Below, piece after piece: positions 11,101 through 19,068 of a stretch of DNA of 64,000 bases; the stretch's first letter is position 1, and every line of letters begins with the position of its first letter. The translations under genes were made by a program, and so were the position numbers. The notes below the pieces were generated by a model. That model was not told the DNA's origin, made no database searches, and worked only from the letters and a program-made list of their open reading frames with translations. Source of the DNA: Hondaea fermentalgiana (Eukaryota > Sar > Bigyra > Thraustochytrida > Thraustochytriidae); contig NPFB01000128.1 in assembly GCA_014084085.1 (NCBI GenBank), forward strand, positions 38,267 to 102,266, given 5' to 3'.

Positions 11101-13199
11101 AGGTCTCGCTCACGGTCAAGGCCTTTATGACGGCGGAGCTGCCCAATGAGCTGATTGAGCTCTTGGAAAAGATTGTGCTTCAGGGTTCGGAGTTCTCGAA
11201 CAACCGCAACCTTCAGAACCTGCTCATTCTTACCGCCATCAAGGCCGACAGCGGACGCGTCATGGACTACATCCACCGGATGGACAACTACGATGCCGCT
11301 GATATTGCCAAGATCGCCTGCTCGGAGCAGTACCAGCTGTTTGAGGAGGCCTTTGAGATCTTCAAGAAGAGCAAGCTTAACGTCGACGCTGTCGACGTCC
11401 TCCTTAACCACATGGAGAACCTTGAGCGTGGTGTTGAGTTTGCCGAACGCTGCGACGAGGGCGAGGTCTGGAGCCATCTGGCCAAGGCGCAGCTTGACGC
11501 GAACCTGGTTCCGGATGCGATTGCCAGCTACATCAAGGCCGACGACCCCACTGATGGGTACAAGGAGGTGGTCGAGGCCGCGAAGCGCGAGGACAAGTGG
11601 CAGGATCTCGTGCGCTTCTTGAAGATGGCGCGCACCAAGCTCAAGGACCGCTTCCTGGACAGCGAGCTCGTCTTTGCGTACGCGCGGACGAACGAGCTCG
11701 CCGAGCTCGAGACCTTTGTCACGGCTCCTAACCTTGCCGATATTCAGGCCTGCGGTGACCGTTGCTACGATCAGGGTCTCTTTGAGGCGGCCAAGATCCT
11801 CTTTAACGCCGCCTCGAACAATGCCAAGCTGGCGAGCTGCAACCTTCAGCTCGGTCTCTATCGCGAGGCTGTCGACGCGGCACGCAAGGCCAACTCGGTC
11901 AAGACCTGGAAGGAGGTTTCGGCTGCTTGTCTTGCCGCCGGCGAGACCAAGCTGGCTGGCGTTGCGGGTCTCAACATCGTCACGCGCCCGGACCATGTCG
12001 AGGACCTTATTTCCGAGTACGAGCGCCGGGGCCTCGTCGACGAGCTTCTCTCGCTCATGGAGCAAGGTCTTGGACTTGAGGCCGCCCACGCCGGTGTCTT
12101 TACCGAGCTTGCCGTGCTCTACTCAAAATACAAGCCGGAGTCTCTCATGGACCACCTCAAGGTGTACTCGCGTCGCTGCAATGCACCCAAGGTCCTCCGT
12201 GCCTGCAACAAGGCGCGTCTCTACGAGGAGGCCTGCTTTCTCATGCTTGAGACGGAGGACTACGACTCGGCACTCAACGTCATGATGGAGCACCCGGAGA
12301 CGGCCTGGGAGGATGACAAGTTCCGCGATACGGCCACCAAGGTCCGCAACCGTGAGCTGTGGTACAAGAATGGCGCTATTCCTTTCTACCTCCAGTATGC
12401 TCCGCTCAAGCTCAACAAGCTTCTCTTGCAGCTCAAGGACATTGACCACTCGCGTGTTGTGCAGGTGATTCGTCAGTCGGATAACCTGCCGCTCATCATG
12501 GACTACCTTAAGGCTGTGCAAAAGGAGAATATTGCGGCCGTCAATGAGGCCGTGAACGAGGTCCTTGTCGAGGACGAGGATTACGAGGGTCTTCGCGAGA
12601 GCGTCGATGAGCATGACAACTTTGACCAGATTGCTCTTGCTAAGAAACTCGAAAAGCACGAGCTCATCGAGATGAAGCGCATTGCCTGCCACCTGTTCAA
12701 CAAGAACAAGCGCTTTGCCGACAGTGTGCACCTTGCCAAGCAGCTCAAGCTGTACAAGGATGCCATCAAGGCTGCGGCACAATCGCGTGACGAGGCCGTT
12801 GTCGAGGAGCTTTTGCAGTTCTTTGTTGCCATCAACGACCGTGAGGCCTTTGCTGCCACGCTCTACGAGGCGTACGATCTGATTCGGCCAGATGTCGTTC
12901 TTGAACTCGCTTGGCGCAACCAGCTCACCGACATGGCCATGCCCTTTATCATTCAGTATGTGTCGGACCTCACCAACAGGGTCAAGGACCTCGAGGAGAA
13001 GGCCAAGCCTGCCGAGCCTTCGAGTGGCTCGGGCCAGGTTCCGGAGACTTACATTACTGGTCCCATGATGATCGCCAACTCGGCCTACAACCCGGGTGCC
13101 ATGCAGCAGCCTCAGCAGCAGCAGCAGTACATGATGCAGCCTGGCCAAGGCATGATGCAGCAGCCTCCCAACGGCATGGGCGGCTACCCGCCCATGTAG
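8112..13199 (+). CDS. CLTC: Clathrin heavy chain
   Basis: A single uninterrupted frame of 1695 residues, against 1675 in human CLTC. The first ~330 residues give the seven-bladed terminal propeller that binds adaptor peptides; the rest is the linker, the alpha-solenoid of repeated clathrin heavy chain repeats (leg) and the trimerisation region. Conserved stretches are easily recognised, for example IPYLLQQGNQSQLAMELAGRLNLPGA just after the propeller and the WLKEDKLECSEELGD leg segment. The protein forms triskelia that coat endocytic and trans-Golgi vesicles. The last ~35 residues are Gln/Met/Pro/Gly-rich in place of the vertebrate Hsc70-binding tail, so uncoating contacts may differ. The ATG at 8112 aligns with the family start. 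The GC-rich third positions leave long antisense open frames which I do not accept as genes. Confidence 0.98.
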   Translation: MSQQQLPIMFTERLNLSAQGVEASSLRFGELTMESENFILVREKSPDGKQLLTTVDMNAGGQMQRRPIAAEAAIMNPVGREIALRGGQNLQIFNTETRTKMKSFKLPDGTEIKFWRWISRTTVAFVTATSVYHWSMEGSEDPRKVFDRHASFPRNAQVINYKASDDGKWLLIVGISKGEGGQVMGSMQLYSVERKVSQPLQGFAGSFTTIQKDGHSRNMFCFIEKKPNTAFKLYCMEVGKDKDAPGGVFKLPPVDIAFPADAPDDFPVSLLASRKYDILHLITRKGYLYLHDIHTGKLIFCNRITTDTVFVSTPMSDGTGVLGVTSGKGQVLQVAINEQALIPYLLQQGNQSQLAMELAGRLNLPGAGEMYVTEFNRLFQAGDYKGAARIAASSGQSLRTQETINRFLQIPQQQGQPQPVLMYFSTLLEKGKLNVIETLELARRVLQQGRQQMLETWLKEDKLECSEELGDMVIQSDPKMALSIYLRANVPEKVVQCFVLTGDFAKIVPYSVKVGYQPDYILMLQNLVRQNPKAAEDFAKSLVNNEGGRLVDMAMVVDVFMQLNRIQETTAFLLDALKGNRADEGHLQTRLLEINLLGGAPQVADAIFASEMFSYYDRAHIAQLCEKSGLYQRALELYTEIDDIKRVIVNTQSISPGFLVDFFGTLTGEHCIECLNVLMMHNIKANLQLVVQAATKYAEQLGPSELIKLFESYKSYEGLCYFCGSIIHVSQDPDVHFKYIEAAAKMGQIDAVIRQCRESEYYDPEKVKEFLLLENLPDPRPLIHVCDRHGYIGELTSYLYSNKLTKHIEVYVQKVSPQRTPEVIGKLLDLDCDEDFIKGLLDSVRNMCPVAELVSQVEERNRLRMLQPFLEQRVAEGNTEAATHNAIGKIYVTINKDPQEWLKNNQFYDSKEVGKFCEKLDPYLAFLAYKRAWGACDDELIEVTNANELFKDQARYCVERQDMGLWERVLVNDNPYRRRVIDETVQTALPESKNPDEVSLTVKAFMTAELPNELIELLEKIVLQGSEFSNNRNLQNLLILTAIKADSGRVMDYIHRMDNYDAADIAKIACSEQYQLFEEAFEIFKKSKLNVDAVDVLLNHMENLERGVEFAERCDEGEVWSHLAKAQLDANLVPDAIASYIKADDPTDGYKEVVEAAKREDKWQDLVRFLKMARTKLKDRFLDSELVFAYARTNELAELETFVTAPNLADIQACGDRCYDQGLFEAAKILFNAASNNAKLASCNLQLGLYREAVDAARKANSVKTWKEVSAACLAAGETKLAGVAGLNIVTRPDHVEDLISEYERRGLVDELLSLMEQGLGLEAAHAGVFTELAVLYSKYKPESLMDHLKVYSRRCNAPKVLRACNKARLYEEACFLMLETEDYDSALNVMMEHPETAWEDDKFRDTATKVRNRELWYKNGAIPFYLQYAPLKLNKLLLQLKDIDHSRVVQVIRQSDNLPLIMDYLKAVQKENIAAVNEAVNEVLVEDEDYEGLRESVDEHDNFDQIALAKKLEKHELIEMKRIACHLFNKNKRFADSVHLAKQLKLYKDAIKAAAQSRDEAVVEELLQFFVAINDREAFAATLYEAYDLIRPDVVLELAWRNQLTDMAMPFIIQYVSDLTNRVKDLEEKAKPAEPSSGSGQVPETYITGPMMIANSAYNPGAMQQPQQQQQYMMQPGQGMMQQPPNGMGGYPPM

Positions 13200-13646
13200 A
13201 CACGAGTCCTTTTCTCTTTTTTTTGCTTCTCGTGACACGATGCTCGAACTACCTATATCAAACTCGTGCGTCTCGTCAGCGAAGAACACTTACCACTCCC
13301 TCCTTTTCTCCATAAAGAAAATAATACAAATAACCCGAAACGCCTTCATTTTTTTTTCCAACATATACGCGAGTACCTTCGTCAAGCCAACGGTGTCATC
13401 GAATCGATGACACGTGTTGGCAAGCAAGCTATACTGTGCGCGCGGCGCAACACGAACCGCTCCATCAATCTATAACGCCCAAAGACATCTTCCAATGTTG
13501 AACACGCATAAAAAAGCGCAGAGGTGATGCCATGAACGTCCATGCAACGAAATCGACGACAACTCCAATCCTCACCTAGTGACAGGCAATCTTCCTGTGT
13601 GCGTAGCAAGATACAACACGAACAAATTCATCAATTACTCACATGA
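13200..13646. other. Convergent 3' intergenic region
   Basis: This 447 bp separates the clathrin and SBF transporter stops. T-rich runs and CATAAAG/AATAATACAAATAA lie in the first 140 bp after the clathrin stop, and a 21-bp near-perfect palindrome sits at 13393-13413. No gene is seen. Confidence 0.6.
13393..13413. other. 21-bp palindrome with 10-bp perfect arms
   Basis: GTGTCATCGA and TCGATGACAC are perfect inverted arms around a single A. A one-base loop cannot form a normal hairpin, so as DNA it looks like a dyad protein-binding site; as cruciform or RNA it would open some central pairs. It lies in the 3' region between clathrin and the transporter. Confidence 0.5.
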
Positions 13647-15134
13647 TCAAACTGCCGTCATGATATCTGACGGTGAAGAAACGCGCAAGCGAGGGGTCTC
13701 TTCCTCACTGGCAGCGCCGCCCGCCGACGCGTCACTACTGCTAAGCGACAAAGACTCATCTTCATCGTCAGAGAGAGATCCATGCTGCACTTTGCCGGAT
13801 TTGTTCGCTTTACTCAAGTCGCGAATTTCGACTTGGCTGTCAGTCTCTGTCTCGAGGTGTTCTCTGCCGTCGCACGGAGCGTGACAACATCGCAACACGA
13901 TTGTAATAATGATACAATCGATGAAGAACCATGCACCAGCCAAAAGTGGAAAACTGAGCGCCTCGGAACGATCGCAACCCTGTAGCACATTGCTGAGCAG
14001 GGCGTATGCAATGCTAAAGTTCTGCACGCCCGTCTCGATGCCCACTGTTCGCTGGTCCTTGTGTCGCAGACCAGCGTAGCCAGCAAAAAGGCCGCCAAAA
14101 AGGGTTCCGAGTGGCTGAAAAAGCGCCGCGGCGATCCACAATTTAGGAAAGCGAGACGGGTCGAGTAGCTCGCCATTTTCTCGCACGGCTATCGCGAAAG
14201 CTCCTGCCACAAAGGCCACGCCGAGGAGCGCACCGATGCGCGTGGCCCACTTTGCCGCTCGCGCGGAGAAGTGCAGAATGACCATCCCAAGCACGGTGCT
14301 TGCGATGACGACGACCATTGTAAATAGAATACGTGCAAATGGGATGCCGCGCACGCCCTCGTTGAGGCCAAGGCCGAGATTTCCGTACAGGTAAATGTTA
14401 AAGGGCATCATGACAAAGGCCACCGCCGTGGATAAGGCAGACATGACAATGGACAGAGGAACGTTGCCCCGCGAGAGGTATGCAAAGAGGTTCGAGGAGG
14501 TTCCTCCGGGTGAAGACCCGACAACAACGGCGCCGATTGCAACGAGGTCACTAAAGCCAAAGATTTTGGTGTACACAAAGGCAAGCAGTGGCATGAAGAC
14601 GTACTGAGACGCCAAGCCGACGAGCACACCGCGTTTGTTTTCGTCAAAGACCTTGCGAATATCCTCTACGCGTACCATTGCGCCCATGGCGACGGCGACG
14701 CTGATCACGAGAAGCCAGCCCATGATGGCAAAGACGTCGAGGACCTCGTCGCATCGGACGGTCACATGGACGGCTTCGCCTCCGCAGGCTGCCAGAGCGT
14801 CGGAGAGGTCGACGCTGCACGACTTTTCGCCCTTGCAGGCCTTGCTTACGGCTGCTCGCGCCGAGGCGCACGCCTCTACGTTGCCTTCGAATGCTCCGTA
14901 TGTCCCTTCTGCGTCGGAGGCGTCATAGCAGGTCGTGTTGAGACCGCTCGAGGTGGCCACGGAGACAATGTTGCTGTGCACCGCCGCGCAGGAGAGTTCC
15001 ACGGTGGGCTCGTCTGGCTCCGCTGTGCTGCACACGCTGAGCGAGCACGCCCTTGTCTCGTCGCCGCGGCACGTTGCGACCGTCGTCACTGCTGCGATTA
15101 CGACCAGAGTTCCGCGCCAGAAGGACCCTTTCAT
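13647..15134 (-). CDS. SUEL-lectin / SBF (bile-acid:Na+ symporter) fusion protein
   Basis: 495 residues from the ATG at 15134. The order is a signal peptide (KGSFWRGTLVVIAAVTTVATCRG); then an ~85-residue Cys-rich domain at about 45-130, with the spacing of SUEL-type galactose/rhamnose-binding lectins (ELSC..., YGAF..., CKGEKSCSVD, VTVRCD); then a polytopic domain with SBF/SLC10 hallmarks (VVVGSSPGGTSSNLFAYLSRGN and RTVGIETGVQN). About nine to ten membrane helices are predictable by eye. SBF proteins carry bile acids or other organic anions with Na+. The lectin part would be outside the cell or in a lumen. The cytoplasmic tail is acidic and Ser-rich. The substrate cannot be told from sequence. 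The gene diverges from the PP2C gene. Confidence 0.88.
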   Translation of the reverse strand: MKGSFWRGTLVVIAAVTTVATCRGDETRACSLSVCSTAEPDEPTVELSCAAVHSNIVSVATSSGLNTTCYDASDAEGTYGAFEGNVEACASARAAVSKACKGEKSCSVDLSDALAACGGEAVHVTVRCDEVLDVFAIMGWLLVISVAVAMGAMVRVEDIRKVFDENKRGVLVGLASQYVFMPLLAFVYTKIFGFSDLVAIGAVVVGSSPGGTSSNLFAYLSRGNVPLSIVMSALSTAVAFVMMPFNIYLYGNLGLGLNEGVRGIPFARILFTMVVVIASTVLGMVILHFSARAAKWATRIGALLGVAFVAGAFAIAVRENGELLDPSRFPKLWIAAALFQPLGTLFGGLFAGYAGLRHKDQRTVGIETGVQNFSIAYALLSNVLQGCDRSEALSFPLLAGAWFFIDCIIITIVLRCCHAPCDGREHLETETDSQVEIRDLSKANKSGKVQHGSLSDDEDESLSLSSSDASAGGAASEEETPRLRVSSPSDIMTAV

Positions 15135-15370
15135 CGTAGATTCCCTACCACGCCGCAAGAGTTCGAGCTCGCTGGGTCGTCCGATCGATCGCTTGATCGG
15201 GGTCTGTCTTTGGCTTCACTCGCTCGTTCGCTGCACCTGGCTCGTTCGCTTTCAAAGAAGTTCTTGTCAGCTGACATTGCGATGCTGTGTAGCAGCGTGA
15301 AGCTGTGCTATGCTATGCTGCGCTGTGCACGAGGCGTGTGGCGATTCGCAAGCGGTCAGGTCGCCTTTTA

Positions 15371-15402
15371 TCACTTCACATCACTTCACATCGCTTCACA
15401 TC
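15371..15402 (+). repeat. TCACTTCACA decamer repeat
   Basis: Three tandem decamers, the last with one change, about 240 bp upstream of the SBF transporter start on its 5' side. Confidence 0.85.
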
Positions 15403-15796
15403 CCACCACCTCGCACCGCATCGCACTGCGCTGCGTCGCCTCGCCTCGCCTCGCCTCGCATCACCCGTGACAGCACGTCGCATCGCATCCCGTCACGCTC
15501 CTCTCGAGCCCGTGCGGGAGTGAGGCTTATCTCCAAGCTAGACCTTGCCAAGCTCCAAGTCGCCGTCGCGACCGTCGCTCGCTTGCTCTGCTCTCGCTCT
15601 CTGCTGCTGTTCCTGTGACCCGACCCGATCTTCCGGCTGCTCTGCTGTCTGCACTGCTGCTGTCGTGCGCGATGTGCTGCTTCTCCGCGCCGTCCTGGGG
15701 GGCCGTCTCGGCGTGGCTGTTGTGCACATCCAGCTCCATCTGTATCTGCATCTGCCACTGCTGCTGCTGTACAGCGCTGCAGCTGCCGAGCTCCTC

Positions 15797-15826
15797 GAAG
15801 TGAAGTGAAGTGAAGTGAAGTGAAGA
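15797..15826 (+). repeat. (GAAGT)n pentamer repeat
   Basis: Five to six GAAGT units in the shared upstream region of the transporter and PP2C genes. Its complement, ACTTC, also makes up the decamer repeat at 15371-15402. Confidence 0.85.
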
Positions 15827-16361
15827 CGACGTCGAGGTGAACGAGGCCTCTCTCTACCTCTCTCTCGCCGTTGTATTTATTGTGTTGTGGAGTAGTGTCG
15901 TGTAGTAGTGTAGTGTAGCCGAGTGTAGCGTATGGCCTAGGTGTGCGACAGCGACACGACAACCGCGCAGCTTTGTGCAAGCGGCGGCTGGCAGCTGCGC
16001 TGCAGGTCCCGCGGCCGCAGCCTTGGGCGACGGAGAGAGCAGCAGCTTCTGCGTCGAAGTTGAGCGGGCCGGGGTGCCACGCGGTGCGGCTGGCGGGTCC
16101 GGGCATCGCCAACATCATCAAGATCATCATTCATCATCGTCTTTATCATCCATCGTCGCTATCGGTCGCGCCGTGGCCGCCGAACCCGAACCCGGCCCGG
16201 GCTCAGGGCGCGCGGAGGCCCGGCGAGGAGACAGGGAAGGCCTTGCGAGGCCCCGTGCGACGCTTGCGTGCAGGTTTCCCGAGCGCGGGGCCGCGCGGGG
16301 CGGCCTCGGGCGCGGTCTTGGGCGCAGTTTGCTTGGGGCGGCCGCGGATAAGCAGCACAAG

Positions 16362-16394
16362 CAGAAGAAGAAGAAGAAGAAGAAGAAGAAGAGG
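16362..16394 (+). repeat. (AAG)n microsatellite
   Basis: About ten tandem AAG units in non-coding sequence, 30 bp left of the promoter-element cluster. Confidence 0.9.
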
Positions 16395-16422
16395 GAGACG
16401 GCGGGTCAAAAGAGGGCGGCGC

Positions 16423-16498
16423 GCAAGTGGGTTATACCGCCGCGGCGAAGGGCGGTATTCGCGGATAGCGCACTTGCAGCGGCCGATAGCGCCCTTGC
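16423..16498. repeat. Inverted cluster of GCAAGTG / CACTTGC promoter element
   Basis: A forward-oriented relative, GCAAGTGGGTTATACCGC, occupies 16423-16440. The exact reverse complement of the 104-120 element, GCGGATAGCGCACTTGC, is at 16461-16477, and a variant, GGCCGATAGCGCCCTTGC, at 16481-16498. The reverse copies are 21 bp apart. ATACCGCC and GGCGGTAT also form 8-bp inverted arms between the forward and reverse copies. Confidence 0.7.
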
Positions 16499-16636
16499 GG
16501 CGGCGCGCAAGGCCCTTCCTTGCGCGCCGCAAAGCGTCAATCAATCAACCTGCCTCGCCGGCGAGCGAGCAGCAGCAGGCAGGGCCTCCCGACCGCGCCT
16601 CCCTCGGACCGGGCGCGCGGCGCGGCGCGACGCGGC

Positions 16637-16736
16637 NNNNNNNNNNNNNNNNNNNNNNNNNNNNNNNNNNNNNNNNNNNNNNNNNNNNNNNNNNNNNNNN
16701 NNNNNNNNNNNNNNNNNNNNNNNNNNNNNNNNNNNN
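16637..16736. other. Assembly gap (100 N)
   Basis: Exactly 100 N, a standard placeholder for a gap of unknown size. Both flanks are very GC-rich. Flank ends share only three bases, so no overlap can be argued. Confidence 0.98.
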
Positions 16737-16910
16737 GGCCCCCGCGCGCGGCCGGGCGAGCGGGCGCGGAACGGCGCGCGAGATTTGGATAGAGGCGCGC
16801 AGCGGCGCCGCGTACAGAACATACGTACGCGTGCGAGGCGGCGCGGACGGCTTCGCGCGTGAAGATCTCTGCGGCTGCGGCGCGCTTCGCGCTTCGCGGC
16901 GGACTAAAGT

Positions 16911-16911
16911 T

Positions 16912-16941
<30 letters not shown>
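16911..16941 (+). repeat. (GGCA)n microsatellite next to PP2C start
   Basis: Seven GGCA units end 15 bp before the PP2C start codon, so the tract is probably within the 5' leader. Confidence 0.9.
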
Positions 16942-16943
<2 letters not shown>

Positions 16944-16956
16944 GCTCGCAGACGCC

Positions 16957-18444
16957 ATGCCGGTCTCGTCGCTGTACGCGGCGAATGATCCGAACCCGGA
17001 CCCGCCGCCGCTCGTGGAGGAGATCCGCGAGTTCCAGGCGCACTGCTGCATGCGCATGACGCTGTGGCACGCGCAGCTGCAGCGGCGCATGCAGGGCCCG
17101 CCCGAGCTGAAGAAAACCGTGAACCAGGAAAAGGCCGCAGAGTACGAGGTCACGGCCACGGCCTCGTTCGAGTCGCAGGGGTTCAGGCCGTACATGGAGG
17201 ACCGCGTGGTGAACTCGACCATTGGTGACGGCAGGGCCGGGCTCTTTGCCGTCCTCGATGGCCACGGTCTCGAGGGCGAGGGCCATCTCGTGGCAGAGTG
17301 CGCCGCCGCAAGCCTCGCGCGCGTCGTCAACAAACACATGACCGGCCCAAGCGCTTCGACGCCCACGAGCGTGTCTTCATCAGGGATGACCACGAACGGC
17401 AGCAGCAGTCGCACTGTGACCGCAGCCAACTCCGGGGTCCAGGTCGTAGACTCTGCCTCGAGCGCCAGCGGTGGCGCCGGCGTTGCACCAAATGCGACCA
17501 ACTCCACATCGAGCGCCAAGAGCAATGGCAGCGCGGGGTGCCCAGGCCTCCTCGGGGATCGCGCGAGCTCGTGCAAAGCACTCGTGGACAAGGAGACAAT
17601 TTACAAGGAGAGACTGGACCGCGCTATTTCCGAAATTGACATGCACATCCGGCGCGTTCTACCCTCGTATGCTGATGATAATGGCTCGACGCTGTCGGCC
17701 GCTCTAGTGGAGCCAGAACTGATCACTTTTGCAAATGTGGGGGACTCACGAGGGGTTCTCGTAAATGCTGACTACTCGCTCGAGTTTGTCACGCTCGACC
17801 ACAAGCCGACCGTGCCCGCGGAGGAGATCCGCGTGCAATTGGCCGGCGGTTTTATTTCCGACATGCGCGTCAATGGCGATCTCGCCGTATCGCGTACCAT
17901 TGGCGACGTTTCATACAAACCCGTGACGGCCCCGCGCCGACACTGTGCCATCAGTAACGAGCCAGATGTTACTTGCATTCGTCGGGAGCCCAAGCACCGT
18001 TGTATCATACTCGCCAGTGATGGCATTTGGGACGCGCTCTCGTCGGCCGACGTTGTGGCTCACTTGAAGCGCTTTCAGATCTTGGAGGGTGTCCAGAATG
18101 CGGGCAAGGACGCCAAGTCATTTCCTGAGCGGGTCGATCTCTGTTTCGCTGCCATTGTCAAGGAGGCTAGCTGTTCACGTCTCTCTAGCGACAACCTTTC
18201 TATGATGATCATTCTCTTGGGCGATAAGGTCGTTGGTCCTGCAGCAACAGCATCGGCAGCCCCGGCAGCATCTTCCCCTTCATCGGCATCCTCATCGTCG
18301 TCTTCCTCTGTTGCAAAGCAGGACACCACGCCCGCGAAAGCCGCCGAGGAAGGTAGCGCGACCAAGGATGAGGCCGAGACGACGGAGGCGAAGGAAGCTG
18401 GGGATGTCAAAGACGAACGCAACCTCGAGATTGAGCTTACGTGA
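16957..18444 (+). CDS. PP2C-family (PPM) Ser/Thr phosphatase
   Basis: 495 residues from the ATG at 16957. Metal-binding and catalytic motifs appear in the family order: RPYMED (residues 77-82), FAVLDGHG (D101), VGDSRGVL, SRTIGDVSYKP, ASDGIWDALSS and SSDNLSMMI. PPM enzymes are Mg2+/Mn2+-dependent phosphoserine/threonine phosphatases. A Ser/Thr/Gly-rich insertion of about 70 residues follows the DGHG segment, where other PP2Cs usually go straight on. The C-terminus is a Ser/Ala then Glu/Lys-rich tail, so the folded core is about 360 residues. The second Gly of the usual DGHGG is Leu (DGHGLEGEGH). The substrate cannot be inferred. The gene converges with the acidic unknown gene. Confidence 0.93.
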   Translation: MPVSSLYAANDPNPDPPPLVEEIREFQAHCCMRMTLWHAQLQRRMQGPPELKKTVNQEKAAEYEVTATASFESQGFRPYMEDRVVNSTIGDGRAGLFAVLDGHGLEGEGHLVAECAAASLARVVNKHMTGPSASTPTSVSSSGMTTNGSSSRTVTAANSGVQVVDSASSASGGAGVAPNATNSTSSAKSNGSAGCPGLLGDRASSCKALVDKETIYKERLDRAISEIDMHIRRVLPSYADDNGSTLSAALVEPELITFANVGDSRGVLVNADYSLEFVTLDHKPTVPAEEIRVQLAGGFISDMRVNGDLAVSRTIGDVSYKPVTAPRRHCAISNEPDVTCIRREPKHRCIILASDGIWDALSSADVVAHLKRFQILEGVQNAGKDAKSFPERVDLCFAAIVKEASCSRLSSDNLSMMIILLGDKVVGPAATASAAPAASSPSSASSSSSSSVAKQDTTPAKAAEEGSATKDEAETTEAKEAGDVKDERNLEIELT

Positions 18445-19068
18445 TCACTGCGTCGCGGCCTGGGCGTGCCGCCGACGACGACGACGATGACGGTGACGAT
18501 AACATGACTGACTGATATGCAGAGGGCTGAACATGCGCTTTCTTTCTTCCTTTTCTTTTTTCCGTAGAACGCACGACACACAACGACAATATTCAGCGCG
18601 CGCTTGCGTTGCATAATGCACGTGCTTGCGAGCGCATGCAAGCAAGCAAGTATGCGATAAAGCAGAGCAATCAAGTGACCGCGGGGGGAAAGAGGGCTAC
18701 GAAAGTCTGGGGACGGGGAGAAACTGCATTTGGGTTTTTACAATTATTTTGAAAGCGGCGACTTCCGAAGAGCGTCGCACATTCACATGTCTCTTTCGCA
18801 AGAATAACTCGCGTGTGAGTGTGTGATCTGGCCGTGGCTGGAAGGGTCAATCCCCAAAGAAATGAAAAAGAGACAAAAGAAAGGGATAAGAAAAAGAGTA
18901 AATGAAGAGAGGTTTGCTTTGGGCGTGCGCTGTCCGCCTCGCAACAAAAATTTCGCAAAAGAAGAAGATGATGAGATGATGAAGAAGAAGACGTACACTG
19001 TATCTGCCATAACTCTGAGCACTGCAACCTATTTTCCATTCCAATATTTTTTTAAGACTATGTTACGA
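18445..19068. other. Convergent 3' intergenic region
   Basis: This 624 bp lies between the PP2C stop and the stop of the leftward acidic protein. It is less GC-rich than its surroundings and A-rich around 18860-19000. I see no gene or ordered repeat in it. Confidence 0.6.

Larger units (their letters stand above)
15135..16956. other. Divergent promoter region, SBF transporter / PP2C, with assembly gap
   Basis: This 1.8 kb between divergent genes is packed with simple repeats: TCACTTCACA (15371-15402), CTCGC (15436-15461), GAAGT (15797-15826), AAG (16362-16394) and GGCA (16911-16941). A promoter-element cluster lies at 16423-16498, followed by a 100-N gap at 16637-16736. No convincing gene is present; long open frames here only exist because they bridge the Ns. 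Confidence 0.65.

Noticed and set aside
13424..13645. Imperfect direct repeat (AACACGAAC...TCATCAAT or TCCATCAAT) near 13450 and 13613
   Set aside because: Similarity is limited to about 25 bases with mismatches. It could be an old duplication but is weak in this short intergenic interval.
15943..16956. Upstream extension of the PP2C protein through the N gap
   Set aside because: The extension exists only because Ns are read as open. The sequence before 16957 is Arg/Ala-rich, contains microsatellites and promoter repeats, and the PP2C fold is complete from the ATG at 16957.
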